A DNA stretch of 11,005 nucleotides from an uncultured Faecalibaculum sp. (GTDB lineage Bacteria; Bacillota_I; Bacilli_A; Erysipelotrichales; Erysipelotrichaceae), in the NCBI RefSeq assembly GCF_910588395.1, contig NZ_CAJUPA010000056.1:1-11005 (forward strand). Reading direction: 5' to 3'. Position 1 is the first letter of the stretch. The number at the start of each line of letters is the position of its first letter. A program made the position numbers and the translations under genes. Below are positions 6,011 to 11,005 of this stretch, one piece after another. The notes under the pieces were generated by a model, which was not told the DNA's origin, ran no database searches, and saw only the letters and a program-made list of their open reading frames with translations.

Positions 6011-7315
6011 ATGAGTCAATCAAAGCGGGACGATCGTCTGGACGCGCTGCTGGACAGTTTGTCCCAGGATACAGAGCTGGAACGGAAAATGGATGCTTTT
6101 TCCCATACCCGGGAAGAGGAGAAAGCCGGTACCGGACCGGTGCTGAGTGCCAGAGACAACAGAGAACCTGATACAGAGGACGAAGGGGACATTCCGGATT
6201 TTGCTTCCGGATTCTCCGGAGACACCATCGTCACGGACAGGCCGGTGGTGCAGGAACCGGAAGAGGCCGGAGGCACCATGGTCTTTGCCCCGAAGGAGAT
6301 CGAAGACACCGCCAGCTCCCCGGAAAGCACCGTGGTGCTGGACAATGGAGAAATCGACAGCCTGATCGAGGAGGAAAAGGGGCCTTCTCTCAAGCGGGAA
6401 CGGGTCAGCCGTTCAGGGGGACGCCAGAAGGAACACAAAAAAACAGACTGGCGGGCTGCGGGAATCATTGCCGCTGTCATTGCGGTCATTGCCCTGGGTG
6501 CCCTGCTCATTTTCGGCATCTCTCACGTGATGCAGAGCATGACTGCCGACAAGACAGAAGAAAAGGACACACAGGCGGATTTCGATGCGCTGAAAACCTG
6601 GGCACAGGGTCTGTCCGGCACATCGGGTACCGGCATCAAAAACTACGAAAGCCGCTGGAACAGACTGACGGACAAACAGAAACGGGAAATCAACGAAATT
6701 CTCCGGGACAGAACCGGAAAATCCTTTGATGAAATCCTGGCGGAGGAAAAAGCCGGCGAAAAGGCGGACAAGGACAACAACAATACGGAAGTCGCGGAAC
6801 AGAAAGCCCGGCTGAAAGACCAGATTGCCCAGCTGCAGAGTCAGCTGGCCTCGGCGCAGGCAGAGTATGACAGCGCCCAGGGAAAAATCAATGATGCCCA
6901 GAGCCGGGTGGACAGCGCCAATGCCGCTCTGGCAGACGCCCAGAACACCTATGGTTCGGCTCAGCAGAGTGTTAATGATTTGTCGGCACAAATAAAGTCT
7001 CTTGAATTAAGCATGGATGATATAAATGCTCAATTAGATGAAGAGGAATCACCGATGACGCCCAAAGCACAGGAATTGATGGCTAAAATGAATGAATTGA
7101 AAGGTCAGAAGTCCTCTTTGGAATCCCAGCTTTCTACCGCTCAGTCCCAGATGGATCAGGCCTCCGGTGTGATCCAGGCGCGGGAGAATGATCTGGCTTC
7201 CGCCCAGGGCGCACTGGATGCCCTGGCGGGATCCACCGACAGTGCCCAGAGCCGCATTGATGACCTGAACAGTCAGATTGCCGCCCTGCAGTCCCAGCTG
7301 GATGCACTGAATTGA
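6011..7315 (+). CDS. Unrecognised single-pass membrane protein with extracytoplasmic coiled coil
   Basis: A 434-residue protein that I cannot place in a named family. Residues 1-127 are acidic and probably disordered, with three similar short motifs at T72 (TIV), T89 (TMV) and T107 (TVV). A basic stretch (128-148) precedes one membrane segment (about 149-171), which predicts the N terminus inside and the C terminus outside. Residues about 185-245 may be a small helical domain (NYESRWNRLTDKQKREINEI). From about 262 to the end lies a long coiled coil rich in Gln, Ala and Ser (repeats like QLQSQL, ASAQ and DAQ). No wall-binding, enzymatic or LPXTG signal is seen. Codons for residues about 321-375 are AT-rich, unlike the rest. 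The start follows TAGGGGGA by eight bases. It is 17 bases from glmU, suggesting one operon and perhaps an envelope role. Confidence 0.85.
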   Translation: MSQSKRDDRLDALLDSLSQDTELERKMDAFSHTREEEKAGTGPVLSARDNREPDTEDEGDIPDFASGFSGDTIVTDRPVVQEPEEAGGTMVFAPKEIEDTASSPESTVVLDNGEIDSLIEEEKGPSLKRERVSRSGGRQKEHKKTDWRAAGIIAAVIAVIALGALLIFGISHVMQSMTADKTEEKDTQADFDALKTWAQGLSGTSGTGIKNYESRWNRLTDKQKREINEILRDRTGKSFDEILAEEKAGEKADKDNNNTEVAEQKARLKDQIAQLQSQLASAQAEYDSAQGKINDAQSRVDSANAALADAQNTYGSAQQSVNDLSAQIKSLELSMDDINAQLDEEESPMTPKAQELMAKMNELKGQKSSLESQLSTAQSQMDQASGVIQARENDLASAQGALDALAGSTDSAQSRIDDLNSQIAALQSQLDALN

Positions 7316-7332
7316 AAGAAGGAGAGGAATTT

Positions 7333-8322
7333 ATGAGAAGCGCCATCATTCTGGCAGCCGGAAAGGGGACCCGGATGAAATCCGATTCCCCCAAAGTGCT
7401 GCATCCCATCATCGACCGGCCTATGCTGGGCTACATCGTGGATGGTCTGAAGGAAGCGGGAGCCAGCCGGATCGTGGTTGTGGCCGGCTACAGAGCCGAT
7501 GAGGTCAGAAAGGCATTCCCGGATCTGGAATTTGCCATTCAGGAACCGCAGCTGGGCTCCGGACACGCGGCCATGCAGGCCACAGCCCTGGCACAGGAAA
7601 CCGGCCTGACGCTGGTCATCAACGGAGACGGTCCCTGCATTCAGCCGGATACACTGAAAAAGCTGTACGAAGCGGCTGAAGGAAAGAGCCTGACGCTGCT
7701 GAGCTCGGTGCTGGAAGACGGCGCACATTACGGCCGGATTGTCCGGGACGAAAACGGCGGTGTGACAGCCATCGTGGAAGCGAAGGACTGCACGCCGGCG
7801 CAGCGGGAAATCCGGGAAGTGAATGCAGGCATGTACTGCTTTGACACACAGGATCTCTTTGAGGGGCTGAAAAAGCTGACACCGGACAATGCGCAGAATG
7901 AGTACTACATCACGGATCTGGTGAAGATCTTTGCGCAGGAAGGAAAAAGCGTGGATGCCATCGTCATCGATGATCCCGATGAGACTGCAGGAATCAATGA
8001 TCCTGTCGAACTGGCCGCTGCCTGGTCTTGGCTGCAGCAGAAGATCTGTGAACGGCATATGAAAAACGGCGTTCAGATCTGCGATCCTGCCCGCACGGTG
8101 ATCGGCAAGGATGTCGTCATTGGCCGGGATGTGCTGATTGAACCGGATGTGACGATCCTGGGCAGCAGCATCATCGGCGACGGGGCGCGGATTCTGGCAG
8201 GAACCCGGCTGGAGAATGCGGTTATTGGAAAAAGAGCCTGCATCGATGCCTGCAGAGGGTATAATGTTACAGTGCCTGATGATGCACAGGCAGGTCCGTT
8301 CGCGGTCCTGAAAAACGAGTAA
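7333..8322 (+). CDS. glmU: GlmU-type UDP-N-acetylglucosamine pyrophosphorylase, short form lacking most of the acetyltransferase domain
   Basis: A 329-residue cytoplasmic enzyme. The N-terminal uridyltransferase domain (about 1-230) is intact: LAAGKGTRMKS (7-17) with K21 for UTP binding, QEPQLGSGHA (70-79), GDGP (98-101) with the metal-binding aspartate, VNAGMY (163-168) and GIND (220-223). This half joins GlcNAc-1-phosphate and UTP to UDP-GlcNAc for peptidoglycan. A left-handed beta-helix begins at about 250 (VIGKDVVIGRDVLIEPD) but stops at GPFAVLKNE, near residue 333 of the roughly 456-residue E. coli enzyme. The catalytic histidine and the acetyl-CoA-binding part of the acetyltransferase are therefore absent. 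The stop looks natural, as prs follows 27 bases later. The ATG at 7333 is preceded by AAGGAGAG; an in-frame TTG at 7312 is less likely. Confidence 0.9.
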   Translation: MRSAIILAAGKGTRMKSDSPKVLHPIIDRPMLGYIVDGLKEAGASRIVVVAGYRADEVRKAFPDLEFAIQEPQLGSGHAAMQATALAQETGLTLVINGDGPCIQPDTLKKLYEAAEGKSLTLLSSVLEDGAHYGRIVRDENGGVTAIVEAKDCTPAQREIREVNAGMYCFDTQDLFEGLKKLTPDNAQNEYYITDLVKIFAQEGKSVDAIVIDDPDETAGINDPVELAAAWSWLQQKICERHMKNGVQICDPARTVIGKDVVIGRDVLIEPDVTILGSSIIGDGARILAGTRLENAVIGKRACIDACRGYNVTVPDDAQAGPFAVLKNE

Positions 8323-8349
8323 TGATTTAATAGGAGTTCAGGAAATTTC

Positions 8350-9348
8350 ATGGAAAACACAATTGTATTTGCACTCTCTTCCAGCAAGGAGCTGGCGAAT
8401 CAGGTCTGCGAGATTCTGGGACAGGAACCTGGCAAAGTCACAGTGAATCACTTTGCGGATGGCGAGATCCTGGTGGAGCTGGGCGAGTCGGTCCGGGGCA
8501 AGGATGTGTACTTCATTCAGTCCACCAACAATCCGGTCAACGACAACCTCATGGAACTGCTGATCGGCATTGATGCGGCCAAGCGTGCTTCCGCCAGAAC
8601 CATCAATGCAGTGATTCCGTATTTCGGCTATGCCAGACAGGACCGCAAGGCAAAACCCCGGCAGCCGATCACGTCAAAGCTTGTGGCCAGTCTGCTGGAA
8701 CAGGCAGGCGCAGACCGTGTCATCACCATGGACCTGCACGCCACACAGATTCAGGGGTTCTTCGATGTACCGGCAGATGACATCACGACGCTGACACTGG
8801 TGGGAGAATACCTGAAGGAAAAGGAAACCGGCAAGGATCTGGTTGTCGTATCCCCCGACCACGGCGGTGTGGTCCGGGCAAGACGCCTGGCCGAACAGCT
8901 GGATGCGCCCATTGCCATCATTGACAAGCGCCGGCCCAAACCCAATGTGGCGGAAGCCATGAACCTGATCGGAGATGTGAACGGCAAGACAGCCATCATC
9001 ATCGACGATATGGTGGATACAGCCGGCACGCTGACCTCGGGCATCAAAATGCTCCGGGACAAAGGCGCCACCAAAGTGTATGCAGCCTGTGCTCATGGTA
9101 TTCTTTCCGGTCCGGCCATTGACCGGCTGAAAGCCGCAGATCTGGAGGAATTCATCTGCACGAATACCATTGACCAGACCGAAAAACGGGATCTGTATGA
9201 AGAAATGACCGTCATTTCCGTGGCACCGCTGCTGGCTGCCACGATCCAGGCCATTGAAACCAACGCGCCTCTGTCCCTGGCTCTGAATTCAGCCGTGGAA
9301 GAGTCCGAGGAATCCATCAAGGAACTTTGTCACAAGCATGATCATTAA
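8350..9348 (+). CDS. prs: Ribose-phosphate pyrophosphokinase (PRPP synthetase)
   Basis: A 332-residue class I PRPP synthetase, which transfers pyrophosphate from ATP to ribose-5-phosphate to feed purine, pyrimidine, histidine, tryptophan and NAD synthesis. Visible hallmarks are the catalytic loop RQDRK (96-100), H130 in MDLHATQIQGFFD, the SPDHGG segment (168-173), KRRP (193-196), and the PRPP-binding loop DDMVDTAGT (219-227). It is a little longer than the usual 310-320 residues because of an acidic tail ending CHKHDH. AGGAG (8333-8337) and AGGAAA (8340-8345) lie upstream. It follows glmU as in many Bacillota, where the pair is conserved, and probably depends on the promoter before the coiled-coil gene. 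Confidence 0.97.
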   Translation: MENTIVFALSSSKELANQVCEILGQEPGKVTVNHFADGEILVELGESVRGKDVYFIQSTNNPVNDNLMELLIGIDAAKRASARTINAVIPYFGYARQDRKAKPRQPITSKLVASLLEQAGADRVITMDLHATQIQGFFDVPADDITTLTLVGEYLKEKETGKDLVVVSPDHGGVVRARRLAEQLDAPIAIIDKRRPKPNVAEAMNLIGDVNGKTAIIIDDMVDTAGTLTSGIKMLRDKGATKVYAACAHGILSGPAIDRLKAADLEEFICTNTIDQTEKRDLYEEMTVISVAPLLAATIQAIETNAPLSLALNSAVEESEESIKELCHKHDH

Positions 9349-9350
9349 CC

Positions 9351-9401
9351 TGACCGCCGGCTGGCGGAAACAGGAAAAAGCCGGTTCTCACCAGCCGGTC
9401 A
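9351..9401 (+). other. Bulged inverted repeat just after prs
   Basis: TGACC-GCC-GGCTGG (9351-9364) pairs with CCAGCCGGTCA (9391-9401), leaving GCC as a bulge and a 26-base loop. There is no T-run after it, so it is not a standard terminator. It may protect the 3' end of the operon mRNA, or be an extra stem before the terminator that follows. Confidence 0.4.
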
Positions 9402-9417
9402 TGACTGGTCATGTACG

Positions 9418-9447
9418 AAAAAACTGCGGACGCCCTCCGCAGTTTTT
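9418..9447. terminator. Bidirectional terminator between prs and tatD
   Basis: AAAAACTGCGGA (9419-9430) pairs fully with TCCGCAGTTTTT (9436-9447) around the loop CGCCC. With A and T runs on both sides it can end the prs operon and the converging tatD transcript. Confidence 0.93.
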
Positions 9448-9493
9448 CAGGTTTTCAGCCGTTCGGTCTGCCGTTTGCATTCGTCAGAACTCG

Positions 9494-10279
9494 TCAGAGC
9501 GTCTGACCGCTGTCAGCAGATTCGGGTGCCCGGAACAGACGGTCAAAGTTTGCCTGAATCTGCGCCGCCAGCTCCAGTTCATCCATGTCCTTGAGCCCGG
9601 CAATCTTCTGCTCGGTATACATGACGTAGGCAGGCTCATTCCGCTTCCCCCGCATGGGCACCGGTGCCAGATAGGGAGAATCGGTTTCTGTCAGGATCCG
9701 GTCCGGCGGACAGGCTTTTACGCATTCCGGTCCGTGTTTCGCGTTTTTGAAAGTCACAGGCCCGGCAAAGGAAATCAGGGAATCCAGCTTCAGAGCTTCC
9801 TGCATCACTTCCGGAGACCCGGAGAAACAGTGAAAGATGATGGGAGTGCGGGCTTTTTCCCGCAGCATCATCAGGGTATCCTGACTGGCGTCCCGCATAT
9901 GGATCGCCACGGGCAGACCGTACCTGGCCGCCATCTCCAGCTGAGTGGAAAACAGGTCTTTCTGCACCTGTCGTGCCGGTGTCGGCCAGTGATAGTCCAG
10001 TCCGATTTCCCCCAGCACATCCACGTGGCCCGAAGCCAGTGCATTGTCCAGAAACGCCAGACGCTCTTTGGTGACTTCATCCGCGTCACCGGGATAAAAA
10101 CCAAAGGCAATCCGGAAACGCTCCGGATCCCGCCGGCGGATTGCCAGAGCCCGAAGGTATTCGGTTTCATTTGTGCAGACAATCATGACTCTGGAAACTT
10201 CGGACATTCTCTCCAGCACCTTGTCCAGGTCAGGGTATAATTCATCACAGGTGATGTGGCAGTGGCTGTCAGTGTACAT
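9494..10279 (-). CDS. tatD: TatD-family metal-dependent deoxyribonuclease
   Basis: A 261-residue TIM-barrel hydrolase of the amidohydrolase-like TatD family, cytoplasmic and linked in other bacteria to DNA 3'-end trimming and repair. The metal ligands are all present: H6 and H8 in DSHCH, E91 in GEIGLDYH, H127 in AIHMRD, H150 in FHCFSG, and D200 in TETDSPYL. Family length is normal. The ATG at 10279 follows GGAGGAA on the - strand at a good distance. In many Bacillota it lies near metG or the rnmV/ksgA genes, but here it stands alone between two terminators. The exact substrate cannot be read from sequence, and YabD or YcfH type naming would be equally fair. Confidence 0.93.
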   Translation of the reverse strand: MYTDSHCHITCDELYPDLDKVLERMSEVSRVMIVCTNETEYLRALAIRRRDPERFRIAFGFYPGDADEVTKERLAFLDNALASGHVDVLGEIGLDYHWPTPARQVQKDLFSTQLEMAARYGLPVAIHMRDASQDTLMMLREKARTPIIFHCFSGSPEVMQEALKLDSLISFAGPVTFKNAKHGPECVKACPPDRILTETDSPYLAPVPMRGKRNEPAYVMYTEQKIAGLKDMDELELAAQIQANFDRLFRAPESADSGQTL

Positions 10280-10290
10280 GCAATTCCTCC

Positions 10291-10311
10291 GGAACAGAAC
10301 AGTCTGTTTCC
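10291..10311. repeat. Inverted repeat in the tatD leader
   Basis: GGAACAGA and TCTGTTTCC flank ACAG, giving a near-perfect dyad with one extra T. It lies between the -10 box and the ribosome binding site of tatD. It may be an operator or a small RNA hairpin; nothing else supports a role. Confidence 0.35.
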
Positions 10312-10314
10312 GTC

Positions 10315-10344
10315 ATGATACGCACAAACGCATCTGTCTGACAA
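10315..10344 (-). promoter_or_regulatory. Promoter of tatD
   Basis: On the - strand TTGTCA (10339-10344) and TATCAT (10315-10320) are separated by 18 bases; each matches five of six sigma-A positions. This is the best two-box promoter in the window. No comparable promoter is seen for the gene diverging to the right. Confidence 0.65.
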
Positions 10345-10389
10345 CGATTTGCCGCAGTCCCTGAACACAGTACGGAAGAAGGAGAACCT

Positions 10390-10797
10390 GTGAAGGATAC
10401 AATCACACTGCATGTCAGCGCCCAGGCGCTGTTTGACATCATGAAAAAATCGCTGATCCTGGAAACCGGGGAAAAGAAGCCGGATATCCGGCCGGGATAC
10501 AGCTGGTCAAAGAAAACCGGCCCCCGCCGCACCCGGGTGACGATTACGGAATGGAAAGAACCGGCGGTGTACGCTGCCCGCTTTGTCACAGACGGCAAAA
10601 CCCTGCATGTGCGCTATGACCTGGAACCGGCGGGAAAGGACCAGGTTCGTGTCACTTACAGCCATGAACTGGAAGGGACCGGCTTTCTGGTCCGGCGAAA
10701 GGAAAAAGCTGCTGTCAGACAGGCACTGACTCTGCTCAGGAATGTGGAAACCGCGATCCTGCGTCAGCAGGAAAGCACAGACCAGGTGGCTTCCTGA
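10390..10797 (+). CDS. Small DUF3284-like protein of unknown function
   Basis: A 135-residue soluble protein without signal peptide or membrane segment. The pattern resembles DUF3284 proteins of Bacillota: an N-terminal strand plus helix (HVSAQALFDIMKKSL, 8-22), a middle of alternating strands (TRVTITEW, YAARFVTDGKTLHVRYDLEP, DQVRVTYSHEL) and a C-terminal helix (about 104-126). Such an alpha-plus-beta order also recalls SRPBCC-type folds. The family assignment rests on memory of its general pattern, so it is moderate. The start is a GTG, backed by AAGGAGA (10379-10385) at a normal distance; no in-frame ATG lies near it. It appears to be a single gene, divergent from tatD and closed by a strong terminator. 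No function can be given. Confidence 0.75.
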   Translation: MKDTITLHVSAQALFDIMKKSLILETGEKKPDIRPGYSWSKKTGPRRTRVTITEWKEPAVYAARFVTDGKTLHVRYDLEPAGKDQVRVTYSHELEGTGFLVRRKEKAAVRQALTLLRNVETAILRQQESTDQVAS

Positions 10798-10883
10798 TTC
10801 AGTCCCGCAAACAGTCAGACCCCGCAGACGCAGACATACCTGCAGGATACCTCCCGCAGGAAGGACGGACTGCCGGCAAGCCG

Positions 10884-10941
10884 AAAACCCGGAGACTGCC
10901 CCTGTTCTGAACAGGTCAGAGCAGGCAGTCTCCGGGTTTTT
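10884..10941. terminator. Very strong, probably bidirectional terminator
   Basis: AAAACCCGGAGACTGCC (10884-10900) pairs over 17 bases with GGCAGTCTCCGGGTTTT (10924-10940), followed by more T. An inner hairpin CCTGTTC-T-GAACAGG (10901-10915) sits in the loop. It ends the DUF3284-like gene and could also serve a gene converging from the right. Confidence 0.92.
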
Positions 10942-10960
10942 CTGTTTTCTGTAAGCGACG

Positions 10961-11005
10961 TTAATTGCCCATATTAAAAACAGGACTGAGTCCCAGTACC
11001 ATCAT
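10961..11005 (-). CDS. Possible 3' end of a gene entering from the right
   Basis: On the - strand an open frame runs from the window edge to a TAA at 10961-10963 and would encode a C terminus ending MMVLGLSPVFNMGN. It stops 20 bases from the two-way terminator, as a converging gene would. Only 14 codons are visible, so chance cannot be excluded and no product can be named. Confidence 0.35.
   Translation of the reverse strand: MMVLGLSPVFNMGN

Noticed and set aside
6810..7312. Repeated AQ, SQ and DAQ units as a DNA-level tandem repeat
   Set aside because: The similarity is at the coiled-coil protein level. The nucleotide units vary in length and sequence and form no regular array.
1..11005. 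CRISPR array, insertion sequence, tRNA, attachment site or phage genes
   Set aside because: I found no regularly spaced repeats, transposase or integrase features, or cloverleaf-like sequence on either strand.

Overview
This is an ordinary chromosomal housekeeping segment of a low-to-mid GC Gram-positive (Bacillota) bacterium, not a phage, island or defence locus. The pointers are a four-cysteine bL31 gene, a comFA-comFC competence pair, a glmU-prs gene pair, strong AGGAGG-type ribosome binding sites, and intrinsic terminators at nearly every gene end. Base composition is fairly high in G+C, with heavy use of CGG for arginine. CGG sits at conserved arginines of GlmU and Prs, so the standard code applies. 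I lean towards an Erysipelotrichia-like lineage, but this is a weak guess.

Layout. Positions 1-225 are a non-coding leader that can form hairpins, followed by rpmE (226-444) and its terminator. A LL-diaminopimelate-type aminotransferase gene (551-1696, +) converges on a membrane-anchored Amidase_3 gene (1801-2628, -), with a bidirectional terminator between them. The amidase gene diverges from comFA (2696-3937, +), which overlaps comFC (about 3853-4566, +). comFC runs tail-to-tail into two TetR-family genes (4545-5153 and 5150-5737, both -). These are similar to each other, overlap by ATGA, and have a perfect 18-bp palindrome in their leader. Then comes a likely operon on the + strand: an unrecognised membrane-anchored coiled-coil protein (6011-7315), a short glmU (7333-8322) and prs (8350-9348). 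A bidirectional terminator separates prs from tatD (9494-10279, -). A DUF3284-like small protein gene (10390-10797, +) diverges from tatD and ends at a very strong hairpin. The last 45 bases may be the 3' end of a gene on the - strand.

How the genes fit together. The coiled-coil/glmU/prs cluster links cell-envelope precursor supply (UDP-sugar) and nucleotide supply (PRPP) with a surface-facing protein. The amidase, and perhaps the aminotransferase (a possible diaminopimelate route), also belong to peptidoglycan metabolism. ComFA and ComFC serve DNA uptake. The TetR pair has no obvious target gene beside it.

The points most worth a second look are: a GlmU that ends where the acetyltransferase active site should begin; an AT-rich patch (about 40% GC between flanks of 67-70%) inside the coiled-coil gene; a regularly spaced Thr-hydrophobic-Val motif in that protein's cytoplasmic part; the coupled TetR pair with its palindrome; and a terminator for the TetR genes written into the end of the comFC coding sequence. 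I saw no CRISPR array, insertion sequence, tRNA, rRNA or clear new multi-gene system.
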